A DNA stretch of 52,946 nucleotides from Prevotella sp. (GTDB taxonomy: Bacteria > Bacteroidota > Bacteroidia > Bacteroidales > Bacteroidaceae), in contig JAFUDJ010000037.1 of the NCBI GenBank assembly GCA_017459445.1, forward strand, positions 1-52,946. Direction: 5' to 3'. The translations under genes were made by a program, and so were the position numbers. Below the pieces are notes generated by a model. That model ran no database searches. It saw only the letters and a program-made list of their open reading frames with translations, and was not told the DNA's origin. This document shows, piece after piece, positions 24,206-32,574 of the stretch (positions are counted from its first letter, which is position 1; the number at the start of each line of letters is the position of its first letter).

Positions 24206-24985
24206 TTAGCTAGTAAATAATTTCCTGTATTGCCATGAGTCCTTCCAGCGGTCTATCTCATAGGCACGTTCACACATCTGGGGATGGCTATTGAATGCTA
24301 TGCGACAATTCTGCTGAATGCGGTTCCACCAAGAATCATTCTCAAAACGATGATACTCGCGAGCCTGTTCTACTAATTGATAGGGGCTGCCTTGTATTTC
24401 TGACAATCCCGTGGTCAACTTTAACATGGCTGTTTGGAATGTGCGTTCGCCTACTACCACAGCAGAGCATCGATCTGCTGAGAGTTCACTCTTACGACTC
24501 CAGTATTGCATGGCCATCAAGATGGGGCCAAGCGTAGAATATGAGATTACTTGCATCAAAAGCCCAAGTTCCTCAATCGTTCTAAGCAATGTGTTATAGA
24601 GAGTATGCTTGCATAGAATATGTCCGCATTCGTGGGCGATGATGCTGCTTACCTCGTCAATGTTTAGTTTCTCCACAAGTGAACTGCTAAGAGCAACAAA
24701 CGTATGGGTTTCACCATAGGTGTAGGCATTCATTACAGGGTCGTTATAGATGAACAACTCAGGTTCCTTGATACCAACCTTGCGCACCACTTTTTTAAAA
24801 GCAGCACATAATGATGGATAGTTTTGGGCATTAACCTTCACCATCATACCTAGGTTTTCACCTCGAAACATCTGTTCATAACCATATTCCATCGTGGTGC
24901 GAATAAAGGCATCGAAGCCTTTGGTTTTCCGAAGCATCTGTAGTGCCTTGGCATCTTCAGGATGCATGATGTCGCTTGCTTTCAT
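24206..24985 (-). CDS. M48-family (HtpX/Ste24-like) metallopeptidase
   Basis: A 259-residue zinc peptidase. The catalytic motif IIAHECGHILCKH gives HExxH at residues 118-122, and the third ligand fits SELSADR (E167) about 45 residues later, as in M48 enzymes. A hydrophobic stretch between them (about 135-160, LGLLMQVISYSTLGPILMAM) may be a membrane or re-entrant helix. M48 proteases usually act in membrane protein quality control or on partner proteins. Here the close coupling (4-nt gaps on both sides) to a YaaW-like protein and a 124-aa protein suggests a dedicated partner or substrate. The target is unknown. Confidence 0.85.
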   Translation of the reverse strand: MKASDIMHPEDAKALQMLRKTKGFDAFIRTTMEYGYEQMFRGENLGMMVKVNAQNYPSLCAAFKKVVRKVGIKEPELFIYNDPVMNAYTYGETHTFVALSSSLVEKLNIDEVSSIIAHECGHILCKHTLYNTLLRTIEELGLLMQVISYSTLGPILMAMQYWSRKSELSADRCSAVVVGERTFQTAMLKLTTGLSEIQGSPYQLVEQAREYHRFENDSWWNRIQQNCRIAFNSHPQMCERAYEIDRWKDSWQYRKLFTS

Positions 24986-24989
24986 GGGG

Positions 24990-25727
24990 CTATAGCTTTT
25001 GAGTTATTAATGCCGTTTGACGAAAACGCATGGAAGCAACCATGATAACTGCTGGTATCATGACTCGATAGGCAGGTGAAGCTATATCACTTATAGTCCA
25101 TCCTGCTAATGCAGTCCATCCTATTAGTCCTGCAGCAATGCTCAAATATCGTCCAACGGTGCTCATACCCATCATTGTAATCCATCGACCAAGTAGCAAA
25201 TTGGCAGTTCGCACCGTTACATAGTAAATCATCTCTGAGAGCAAATAGGAGTTTCTGCGAATGGCAAATAAGATAGCACTAACCAACATCTGATGGTTAA
25301 GACGCTTGTGTGGAATACCTGCCTTATCAGCAATAGCCCTCAATTCCTTGTCAGATAGCTTTGTGGTTGTCATTTCACAAATAGTTGTCAACAACTCATG
25401 TTCCATCGTCTTGGTATCGTCACCGATATTTACTTTGACATTCATCCTTTTGCAAACTCTGCGCACTATGGTTTCGTAACTGTCTGCTTCACCCTTTCGA
25501 CAGAATGTCTTAACAGTATTACTACCAAACCTACGCAATTCTTCACCAATTTCTGTTGTCATCAGATTCATTCTTTCTGGATAACAGTTGATGTAAGCAT
25601 CTGAATTAGTCAATTGTTCACTTAATCGAACTTCACCTTTTTGGTTATAGGTGAGAATGTCGCAAAGTGTTCGAAGGTCATCATTGCTACACGCTGCCAG
25701 GAACATTAAATCTTTGTCTTGTTTCAT
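24990..25727 (-). CDS. YaaW-like UPF0174 family protein (DUF3944)
   Basis: The 245-residue protein resembles E. coli YaaW and other UPF0174 proteins: N-terminal DUF3944-like start (KDLMFLAACSNDDLRTLCDI, then LTYNQKGEVRLSE), the EIGEELRRFGSNTV segment, a central helical region, and a C-terminal pair of hydrophobic helices ending AYRVMIPAVIMVASMRFRQ (YaaW has a near-identical AYRVTIPAVLQIA). Length is close to that of YaaW (about 237). The biochemical function of the family is not established. It is the first gene of the operon, preceded by a -7 box at 25759-25766, with a 4-nt gap to the peptidase gene. Confidence 0.8.
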   Translation of the reverse strand: MKQDKDLMFLAACSNDDLRTLCDILTYNQKGEVRLSEQLTNSDAYINCYPERMNLMTTEIGEELRRFGSNTVKTFCRKGEADSYETIVRRVCKRMNVKVNIGDDTKTMEHELLTTICEMTTTKLSDKELRAIADKAGIPHKRLNHQMLVSAILFAIRRNSYLLSEMIYYVTVRTANLLLGRWITMMGMSTVGRYLSIAAGLIGWTALAGWTISDIASPAYRVMIPAVIMVASMRFRQTALITQKL

Positions 25728-25758
25728 AACTTTTACACTTTTAAATCGTTTTCGGTTG

Positions 25759-25766
25759 CAAAGTTA
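25759..25766 (-). promoter_or_regulatory. -7 box of the six-gene operon
   Basis: On the minus strand TAACTTTG followed by CA, 31 nt before the start of the YaaW-like gene. A TTTTTG lies further upstream but at a short spacing. The rest of 25767-26250 is AT-rich and holds no gene I can support, apart from the flank repeat at 26079-26100. Confidence 0.55.
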
Positions 25767-26078
25767 TAATTAGAGACAGACAAAAAGTGTCCGACCTAAT
25801 TAATATTTTGCTTTTTAATATAACAGCACAACAGTTCCTGACACACTATTGTGCTCCTATGTTTAGGTTGTCTAAATATCGCCTATGGAGTGTCTGGATA
25901 ATCTTTTGGGGATTGTTCTAAGTCGATTTGTATAAAATTAGGCGTTTCGTGTGCAAATTTATCAAATTATTCGCAAAGCAACAAACTTATTGGCATTTTT
26001 GTTGCATAATTACCTAATATATACCCAAGAAATCCACTTGTGGGGGTAGCCTAATTCGAGACTAATTTCGGGTTCTTC

Positions 26079-26100
26079 GAGCGAAGCGGCAAAGCCGAGT
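26079..26100. repeat. 22-bp repeat, right flank of the six-gene operon
   Basis: The complement contains ACTCGGCTTTGCCGCTTCGC, matching 19441-19462 in inverted orientation with two internal differences. See the left-flank copy. Confidence 0.5.
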
Positions 26101-26250
26101 CCGATTTGGAAACCTAACTCCTTCACCAATCCTCCCAATTTTGTGTTATTCCCATTTTCGCACGTTCTTGTTCTTCTCCGTTTTGCCTTTATTTTACGGT
26201 CATTCTGCGTTAATTCTCCAAAATCCCTCGTTTGTTACAACCTTTTTTCG

Positions 26251-26258
26251 TAACTTTG
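26251..26258 (+). promoter_or_regulatory. Upstream -7 box of the nucleotidyltransferase gene
   Basis: TAACTTTG, the first of two such boxes (the second is at 26338-26345). A transcript from here would carry a 28-codon ORF at 26268-26354. Confidence 0.45.
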
Positions 26259-26267
26259 TCATCTTCG

Positions 26268-26354
26268 ATGACGAACTTACTCCGTCTCGGAAATAAAAAC
26301 AATTCACGATTTGTTTTGTATTTCGCTCGACTTTTCGTAACTTTGCACACATGA
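26268..26354 (+). CDS. Possible 28-residue leader peptide
   Basis: An ORF MTNLLRLGNKNNSRF... of 28 codons starts 9 nt after the box at 26251-26258 and its TGA overlaps the ATG of the nucleotidyltransferase (ATGA). Too short to judge by sequence; its last codons include the downstream promoter box, so conservation could be due to that. Confidence 0.2.
   Translation: MTNLLRLGNKNNSRFVLYFARLFVTLHT
26338..26345 (+). promoter_or_regulatory. -7 box directly before the nucleotidyltransferase gene
   Basis: TAACTTTG followed by CA, 5 nt before the ATG at 26351; this implies a leaderless mRNA. Confidence 0.6.
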
Positions 26355-27103
26355 AACAGGCAATGATACTGGCTGCGGGGCTTGGCACAAGGCTCAAGCC
26401 TCTGACGGACACCATGCCCAAGGCATTGGTACCGGTGAACGGAACTCCGCTGTTAGATATTAATATCCGCAAGTTGATGGCTGCCGGTTACGACCGCTTC
26501 ATCGTCAACGTACACCATTTTGCTCAGCAGATTATCGACTATGTCAGCAGGCAGGACTATGCTCCGCTGGTCCATTTCAGTGACGAGACGGAAGAACTGC
26601 TGGAGACTGGTGGCGGATTGAAGAAGGCTCGGCAGTTGTTTCATGACGACCAGCCGATACTCATCCATAATGTCGATATACTGGACAATGTCGACTACCA
26701 GTGGCTCTCTCGCCAGCATCAGGCCGACGAAGATGCCGTGCTGCTGGTAAGCCGGCGTCAGACGAAGCGCTATCTGCTTTTCGACAACGCCATGCGGCTG
26801 ATGGGGTGGAAGAATATTGAGACGGGCGAAGTGAAGAGTCCATACGAGTATGTTCGGCGTACAGGTCTTTCGCAGCATGGTGAGCCTCTGAATATGTTTG
26901 CATTCTCGGGCATCCATTCCTTCTCGCCGCGCCTGTTCCAGCTGATGGAGCGCTTCCCCGAACGTTTCCCTATCATCGACTTCTACCTCTCGACCTGCCA
27001 CCGCACCCGTATCGTCGGCATGGTGAAGGACGACTTGCGCGTGCTTGACGTCGGCAAGCTCGATACCCTGGCCGAGGCAGAACGGTTTCTTAGTGAATTA
27101 TAA
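26351..27103 (+). CDS. Sugar-phosphate nucleotidyltransferase, MurU-like
   Basis: The 250-residue protein opens with the nucleotidyltransferase signature MILAAGLGTRLKPLTDTMPK (residues 5-24) and has the metal-binding aspartate in HNVDILDN (about 110-117). Overall length and pattern fit MurNAc-1-phosphate uridylyltransferase (MurU) or a glucose-1-phosphate type enzyme; MurU would turn MurNAc-1-P plus UTP into UDP-MurNAc in cell-wall recycling. MurU works with the kinase AmgK, and an AmgK-like kinase fused to RapZ-C lies at 10568-12163. The substrate is inferred. guaA follows after 23 nt, probably in the same transcript. Confidence 0.85.
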   Translation: MKQAMILAAGLGTRLKPLTDTMPKALVPVNGTPLLDINIRKLMAAGYDRFIVNVHHFAQQIIDYVSRQDYAPLVHFSDETEELLETGGGLKKARQLFHDDQPILIHNVDILDNVDYQWLSRQHQADEDAVLLVSRRQTKRYLLFDNAMRLMGWKNIETGEVKSPYEYVRRTGLSQHGEPLNMFAFSGIHSFSPRLFQLMERFPERFPIIDFYLSTCHRTRIVGMVKDDLRVLDVGKLDTLAEAERFLSEL

Positions 27104-27126
27104 TTCTCAACTCTCAATTCTGATAT

Positions 27127-28692
27127 ATGCAACAGAAGATTATTATCCTCGACTTTGGCTCGCAGACCACACAGCTCATCGGTCGCCGTGTACGCGAGCT
27201 GGACACCTTTTGCGAGATTCTTCCGTACAACAAGTTCCCCAAGGACGACCCGTCGGTCATCGGCGTCATCCTCAGCGGCTCGCCCTATTCGGTACACGAC
27301 CCTGAGGCTTTCAAGGTTGACCTCAGCCAGTTTGTAGGCCGCCTGCCGGTGTTGGGCATCTGCTATGGAGCGCAGTTTATCTCGCACACGCTGGGAGGTA
27401 AGGTTGAAAAGGCCGACAGCCGTGAGTACGGACGTGCCAACCTGCAGACGGTAGACACGGGAAACCGCCTGTTCAAGGGCTTCCTGCCCGGCTCGCAGGT
27501 GTGGATGAGCCATGGCGACACCATTACCCGCATTCCCGACGCCTTCGAGTGCATTGCCTCGACGAAGGACGTGAAGTACGCTGCCTACTGGTGTGCTTCT
27601 AAAGACATCTGGGCCGTCCAGTTCCATCCCGAGGTGTACCACACCGAGCAGGGCATGCAGCTCCTGAAAAACTTTGTGGTTGACATCTGCGGCTCCCGTC
27701 AGGACTGGAGCGCTGCTTCGTTTGTAGACACCACTATTGCTGAACTGCAACAGCAGCTGGGGCAGGACCGCGTCATCCTCGGACTCTCCGGCGGCGTAGA
27801 CAGCAGCGTCGCTGCCGTGTTGCTGAACAAGGCCATCGGCAAGCGCCTCACCTGTATCTTCGTCGACCATGGCATGCTGCGCAAGAACGAGTTCCAGCAG
27901 GTGATGAGCGACTACGAGGGACTTGGCCTGAATGTCATCGGCGTCGATGCCAGCGAGAAGTTCTTTACCGACCTTGCCGGCGTCTCCGACCCGGAGCAGA
28001 AGCGCAAGATTATAGGCCGCGACTTCGTGGAGGTGTTCAATGAGCAGGCCAAGGAAATCGTAAACCGTAAATCGTCAGAGGGTAAGTGCCGCTGGCTTGC
28101 CCAAGGCACCATCTATCCTGACCGCATTGAGTCGCTCAATATCACAGGCAAAGTCATCAAGAGCCACCACAACGTAGGTGGACTGCCCAAGGAGATGAAC
28201 CTGCAGCTGTGTGAACCGCTGAAGTGGCTCTTCAAGGACGAGGTGCGGCGCGTCGGCCGCCAGTTAGGCATGCCTGAGCATCTTATAGGCCGCCATCCCT
28301 TCCCCGGTCCCGGTTTGGCTGTCCGTATCCTGGGCGACATCACGCGGGAGAAGGTTCGCATCCTGCAGGATGCCGACGACATCTTCATCAGCAACCTGCG
28401 CCAGTACGACGATGTCGACGGCAAGCCGCTCTACGACAAGGTATGGCAGGCGGGCGCCATCCTGCTTAGCACCGTCCGCTCAGTGGGTGTCATGGGCGAC
28501 GAGCGCACCTATGAGCACCCCGTGGCCCTGCGTGCCGTAACCAGCACCGACGCCATGACGGCCGACTGGGCCCATTTGCCCTACGACTTCATGGCTAAGG
28601 TCTCCAACGAGATTATCAACAAGGTGCGTGGTGTCAACCGCGTCTGTTACGACATTTCGTCAAAACCGCCCGCAACCATCGAGTGGGAATAA
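27127..28692 (+). CDS. guaA: GMP synthase (glutamine-hydrolysing)
   Basis: GuaA converts XMP, glutamine and ATP to GMP in the cytosol. The 521-residue protein has the standard order: class I amidotransferase domain (about 1-190; nucleophile in GICYGAQ near residue 80, and FHPEVYHT with His and Glu of the triad), ATP pyrophosphatase domain with the P-loop [11 protein letters not shown] (about 218-228), and the C-terminal dimerisation domain ending KPPATIEWE, the typical terminus. Length matches the family. It follows the nucleotidyltransferase closely and is terminated by a strong hairpin shared with lptD. Confidence 0.97.
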   Translation: MQQKIIILDFGSQTTQLIGRRVRELDTFCEILPYNKFPKDDPSVIGVILSGSPYSVHDPEAFKVDLSQFVGRLPVLGICYGAQFISHTLGGKVEKADSREYGRANLQTVDTGNRLFKGFLPGSQVWMSHGDTITRIPDAFECIASTKDVKYAAYWCASKDIWAVQFHPEVYHTEQGMQLLKNFVVDICGSRQDWSAASFVDTTIAELQQQLGQDRVILGLSGGVDSSVAAVLLNKAIGKRLTCIFVDHGMLRKNEFQQVMSDYEGLGLNVIGVDASEKFFTDLAGVSDPEQKRKIIGRDFVEVFNEQAKEIVNRKSSEGKCRWLAQGTIYPDRIESLNITGKVIKSHHNVGGLPKEMNLQLCEPLKWLFKDEVRRVGRQLGMPEHLIGRHPFPGPGLAVRILGDITREKVRILQDADDIFISNLRQYDDVDGKPLYDKVWQAGAILLSTVRSVGVMGDERTYEHPVALRAVTSTDAMTADWAHLPYDFMAKVSNEIINKVRGVNRVCYDISSKPPATIEWE

Positions 28693-28761
28693 TAATAGTT
28701 GCCGATGAAACCTCCATAGGCCGGTGAAGGTGGTGAAGGTTGGACGGCATGGTAGCATGTC

Positions 28762-28801
28762 AAAAGTATGGCGTTTACGACTCGTAAGTGCCATACTTTT
28801 T
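28762..28801. terminator. Bidirectional hairpin terminator between guaA and lptD
   Basis: AAAAGTATGGC (28762-28772) pairs with GCCATACTTTT (28790-28800), and the interior TTACGA/TCGTAA extends the stem almost without a loop. The T-run on one side and A-run on the other allow use from both strands, fitting the convergent genes. Confidence 0.75.
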
Positions 28802-28835
28802 AGTGCTAATTATATGGTTTACGGTTGCAAAGTAA

Positions 28836-31739
28836 TTAATACCACTGCACGGCATTGGAATAGCTGGAGCGCTTGTCGTACTTCAGGGCGTCGGTAAGTG
28901 TGGCGGCATTGCAACGGAAAGAGAAGTTGTAGCTGGTGTAGGGAGCCAGCACTACGGAGCACGACATGTTGAAGCAGTGGAGGTCGCGGCTGAGTGACGC
29001 CGTCGTCATGGAAATCTTCTTGTTGTCGAAGTCGTAGCCGCTGGAGAACGAGATGTTCCATCCGTCTGAGATGCGGATGTTGCCGCTGAAGTTCAGGTTC
29101 TGCGTAATCTTGTAGGGATAGCGCATGCGGTCGTAGTTGAAGCGTCCGCTGGTGTTTTCGCGCATGGTAATACCGTAGCCGATGCTGAGCGACCAGGGAA
29201 TGGAGAATGCCATGTAGCCGTCCTCATCGGTTTCGGCCATTCCCGTATCGTTCCGCTGTGCGCCGTGCTTGCCGGCCTCCATGTCGGTATCGAGGTTGGT
29301 TTCCACGCCCGTGTCGTATTCCTTTTTCTGGCTGTCGTTGCCCTTGTTGACCTTTTCGCCGCGCAGCCATTTGAAGAAGTTGGCCACCTTCTTGTTGTCG
29401 AGTGTGTACGACAGGTTCTGCGACATGCCCTGGAAACGTCCGAAGCGTCCCTTGCTATACTCGGTATGAGTGCCGACGTATGGCTTGCCGTTCTCGTCGA
29501 GTTCATAGGCATAGGTGGCAAAGCGGGCGTTCATGTTGAACGTGTAGCTCTTCGACAGCTTCAGGCGCAGGTTGGTGTTCAGGTCGCTCCACGGCCGCAC
29601 CTTGGCCGCTACGTCGTACGACATGGATGCGCTCAGTTCGTCGATGATGCTGACCTTGACCAACGAGTCTTCGCGGTTGCGGTATTTCATTTCGATATTA
29701 TTCGATATGGACATGCTGATGTTGCCGCGCATGTCCTTGCTGGGCGGCGAGTAGAGCGTGCCCGTGTAGGGTGAATATTCCACCAGCGTCACGTTGCCGT
29801 CGGCGTCGGTTTTCTGGTAGCTGTCGTAGTATCCGTAGCGTGACGAGCCGAACGACGGTGCGTAGCTGAAGCTGACGGAGGGCGTGAAGACGTGGCGTAT
29901 GCGGTCAATCTTGTTGCCGAAGATTTTACGGCTGGGGATGTAGAAGCCATAGAGCTTGGTGGATGCGCTGATGGAGAAGTTCCAGTCGTAGACGTTGTAG
30001 AATCCCTGTAGCGTGTCAACCTTCTCGCGTTGGTTGTCGACATCCCACGAGCGCTTGTATTTCTGGGTCAGCATGCGGTCGGTGAAGTTGAACGTGGGGT
30101 TGATGTTCAGGTATCCGAACAGCGTGAAGTTGCCCGATATGGGAATCCGGTGCTCCATGCCGTTGCGCCAGTCGCGTGTCAGGCTCGACTTCATCAGCTT
30201 GTCTTCCTTGGTGGAAATGGAGTTCGACAGATGTCCCGTGTACTGCATGGAGATTTTCTCGTACCATCGTTCCTTGCCCACCATGTGTTTGCGCTTGAAG
30301 GGGTAGAAGCGCGAAATGTTGATGGTCAGGTCGGGCAGCGTCAGGGCGATGGTGGAGTCGCGCATGTTCTGGCTGATGTTGAACGACGAACTCAGCGACA
30401 TGCCGATGCTGGAGAAAGTCGTGCTCCACGATACAGAGCTGGTGCGTGTCGACTGCGTGACGGACTGCGGGTTGTACATCGACGTCAGGTTATTGCGCTC
30501 ATAGCTCGTCGAGGCAAAGTTGACGCTGGCCGACAGCGTAGAGTACGGGTTGGCCTTGGCGTCCTGGCGGTGCGTCCATTGTATCTTGAAACTGGTGGTC
30601 TTCGAGTAGTCGGGCATGTTCTTCTCGCCGTCCACGGAGCTTTGGTAGCTGGCGAAGAACGAGCCGCTGTACCGGTAGCGCTTGCGGTAGTTGCTGGCTG
30701 CCGACACTCCCCACGAGCCTTTCGTGTATATCTCGCCCAGCAGTTTCAGGTCCATTTTGTCGTTGATGGCGAAGTAGTAGCCGCCGTCGCGCAGGTAGAA
30801 ACCGCGTGAGAACTCGTCACCGTAGGTCGGCATGATGAAGCCACTGCTATAGCTTTTCGTGAAGGGGAAGAAGCCGTATGGAATGGCAAAGGGCAGCGGC
30901 ACGTCGGCCACCACGAGGTAGGTGGGTCCGAAGACGACGTTCTTGCCTGGCCGTACCTTGGCGCGCGACATGGCGAAGTAGAAGTCGGGGTGGGGCTGGT
31001 CGCAGGTGGTGTAGCGTCCGTGCATCAGGAACATCTCGCCCTTGTCGTTGCGCTTTGCCAGCCGTGCGGTCATGAATCCGTCGTCCTGCTGGGTGTAGAC
31101 ATCGCTGATGATACCCTTCTTAGTCTTGAAGTTGAAGGCGATGGTGTCATTCTCATACGTGTCGGAGCCCATCTTGAATATCGGCGTGCCGTATTTCGTA
31201 CCCGTTGTGTCTACCGAGCCGGTGGCATGTACCAGACTGGAGTCCAAAACCATGTATATCTGGTCGCTCTGCAGGTCCATGTTCTCATATTTCACGTGTG
31301 AGCTGCCGTAGAGGTGGGCAATGCCCGTGGCGGCCTCATAGGTCATGGAGTCGGTGGCGGTATAGTCGACGGGAGCGTCGATGCCGTTCTTGCGCTGGCG
31401 GTTCAGCGAGTCGGCATAAAGCGAGTCGTCGATGGCCTTGTTATGTTTCCAGATAGCTTTTTGCAGCGAGTCCATGGCCGTGGTGTCCACCACGGCAGGC
31501 TTGGCAAGGGTGTCCTTTACGGCACTGTCAGCCGGTGCGTCGCCCTGCTCGCGTTTGGCCGTCGAGCGTGCCTTGCCTTCCTCGGCAGCTGCCGCCTTCG
31601 CCTTTTTCTTCTGCTTCTTTTGCTGTTGGGCAACGGCCTCAGTGCCCCTTCCCTGTCCTGGAAAGAGCATCATAGGCACCTCCGCCATCACGAATACCAT
31701 GGCGAAGAGCAGCAGAAACAGCAACAGTTTTCGTCTCAT
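28836..31739 (-). CDS. lptD: LPS-assembly outer-membrane protein LptD
   Basis: LptD is the outer-membrane barrel that, with a lipoprotein partner, inserts lipopolysaccharide in the outer leaflet. The 967-residue protein has an N-terminal hydrophobic export segment, a Lys/Ala-rich spacer (about 38-75), an OstA-like beta-jellyroll (about 125-270; GIAHLYGSSHVKYENMDLQS) and a long C-terminal barrel with alternating aromatic strands (about 300-967, for example FGPTYLVVADVPLPFAIPYG). Bacteroidota LptD proteins are of this length. A -7 box lies only 8 nt upstream of the ATG. Kdo genes kdsA and kdsD occur later in the window. The neighbouring HD-hydrolase gene, upstream on the same strand, is separated by 153 nt. 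Confidence 0.9.
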   Translation of the reverse strand: MRRKLLLFLLLFAMVFVMAEVPMMLFPGQGRGTEAVAQQQKKQKKKAKAAAAEEGKARSTAKREQGDAPADSAVKDTLAKPAVVDTTAMDSLQKAIWKHNKAIDDSLYADSLNRQRKNGIDAPVDYTATDSMTYEAATGIAHLYGSSHVKYENMDLQSDQIYMVLDSSLVHATGSVDTTGTKYGTPIFKMGSDTYENDTIAFNFKTKKGIISDVYTQQDDGFMTARLAKRNDKGEMFLMHGRYTTCDQPHPDFYFAMSRAKVRPGKNVVFGPTYLVVADVPLPFAIPYGFFPFTKSYSSGFIMPTYGDEFSRGFYLRDGGYYFAINDKMDLKLLGEIYTKGSWGVSAASNYRKRYRYSGSFFASYQSSVDGEKNMPDYSKTTSFKIQWTHRQDAKANPYSTLSASVNFASTSYERNNLTSMYNPQSVTQSTRTSSVSWSTTFSSIGMSLSSSFNISQNMRDSTIALTLPDLTINISRFYPFKRKHMVGKERWYEKISMQYTGHLSNSISTKEDKLMKSSLTRDWRNGMEHRIPISGNFTLFGYLNINPTFNFTDRMLTQKYKRSWDVDNQREKVDTLQGFYNVYDWNFSISASTKLYGFYIPSRKIFGNKIDRIRHVFTPSVSFSYAPSFGSSRYGYYDSYQKTDADGNVTLVEYSPYTGTLYSPPSKDMRGNISMSISNNIEMKYRNREDSLVKVSIIDELSASMSYDVAAKVRPWSDLNTNLRLKLSKSYTFNMNARFATYAYELDENGKPYVGTHTEYSKGRFGRFQGMSQNLSYTLDNKKVANFFKWLRGEKVNKGNDSQKKEYDTGVETNLDTDMEAGKHGAQRNDTGMAETDEDGYMAFSIPWSLSIGYGITMRENTSGRFNYDRMRYPYKITQNLNFSGNIRISDGWNISFSSGYDFDNKKISMTTASLSRDLHCFNMSCSVVLAPYTSYNFSFRCNAATLTDALKYDKRSSYSNAVQWY

Positions 31740-31747
31740 TGCGGCTG

Positions 31748-31755
31748 CAAAGGTA
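31748..31755 (-). promoter_or_regulatory. -7 box of lptD
   Basis: On the minus strand TACCTTTG followed by CA, 8 nt before the lptD ATG, so the mRNA leader would be only a few nucleotides. Confidence 0.6.
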
Positions 31756-31761
31756 CGTAAT

Positions 31762-31892
31762 AAAAGTGAAAAGTGAAGAGTGAAAAGTGAAGAATTTGCT
31801 TCCGCTTATTATTTTTAACTTTTCACTTCTCGCCCTTCACCTCTCACTTTTCACTTTTCCTTTTCCCCTTTTCACGCTTTCTTTTTCACTCT
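31762..31892. repeat. GTGAAAAGTGA-type simple repeats
   Basis: The gap between lptD and the HD gene is largely made of variations of GTGAAAAGTGAAGAG on one strand and then its complement (31764-31792 and 31821-31890). Similar stretches occur at 13436-13450 and 34655-34683. Confidence 0.6.
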
Positions 31893-32441
31893 TCACTCAA
31901 ACATCCTCGACCATGCCAGGAACTTCTCCACCCCCTCGGCGCCGAACTTCTCCAGGCTTTGTGCCGCCTCCAGCACCGTTCGTACACGGTTGGGGGCCGA
32001 CTTCGAGTAGAACTTGTCGGCATAGCATACCAGCTGTTCCTCCAGCGTCTCGGGCACAAAGTCCTGTAGCGGCAGGGGCAGCTGCTGGCTTGCTATCTGC
32101 CGGCGCGTCAGTCCTGTGCCGGTATGGCGCTCGCACACCCTTGCGTGGCGTTCCAGAGAGGTCGGGTAGGGCATGCTTCGCAGCATCTCGGCACCTATCA
32201 CGCCGTGTCGGATGTACGGTTCCGTGCCTTGGCAGTGTATGGATGGTGCATGGCAATGCATGATGCCGATGTCGTGCAGCATGGCTGCTTCCTCCAGAAA
32301 TTGCATGTCAATGGGTAGCTCCCGGTGCTTGCGTGCTATCAGCAGACAGCGGTCGGCCACCTGTCGGCTGTGCTTGAGCAGCAGTTGTCGTAAGGCATCG
32401 TCCTGCGGATAGAAGTGGTAGATGACGGATTGGTAGTCCAT
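31893..32441 (-). CDS. HD-domain phosphohydrolase
   Basis: A 182-residue cytosolic protein with the metal-binding HD pattern: LLKHSRQVADRCL (H24), MLHDIGIMH (H56-D57) and VCYADKFYSK near residue 138 (final Asp). The HDIG-type spacing and small size resemble stand-alone HDIG proteins whose substrates are nucleotides or other phosphoesters. No second domain is present. The specific substrate cannot be inferred. It precedes lptD on the same strand, but the repeat-filled gap and the lptD promoter suggest separate transcription. Confidence 0.8.
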   Translation of the reverse strand: MDYQSVIYHFYPQDDALRQLLLKHSRQVADRCLLIARKHRELPIDMQFLEEAAMLHDIGIMHCHAPSIHCQGTEPYIRHGVIGAEMLRSMPYPTSLERHARVCERHTGTGLTRRQIASQQLPLPLQDFVPETLEEQLVCYADKFYSKSAPNRVRTVLEAAQSLEKFGAEGVEKFLAWSRMFE

Positions 32442-32497
32442 GGTTATTCCAAAATATAGTGTTTAGGTAGTGGGAAGACGTTTTAGGATAGTAAATT

Positions 32498-32518
32498 CCC
32501 CTCCTTGTGAAGGAGGGG
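32498..32518. repeat. GC-rich hairpin repeat
   Basis: CCCCTCCTT (32498-32506) pairs with AAGGAGGGG (32510-32518) around a GTG loop. It is of the same kind as the hairpins inserted in the genes at 10568 and 14442. It lies between the HD gene and the secreted protein at 32575. Confidence 0.6.
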
Positions 32519-32574
32519 ATTGTTAAGGTTGCGTGCGGCTTCCTTCATGGTATGAGGGTTGCCGCAGGGCATGT

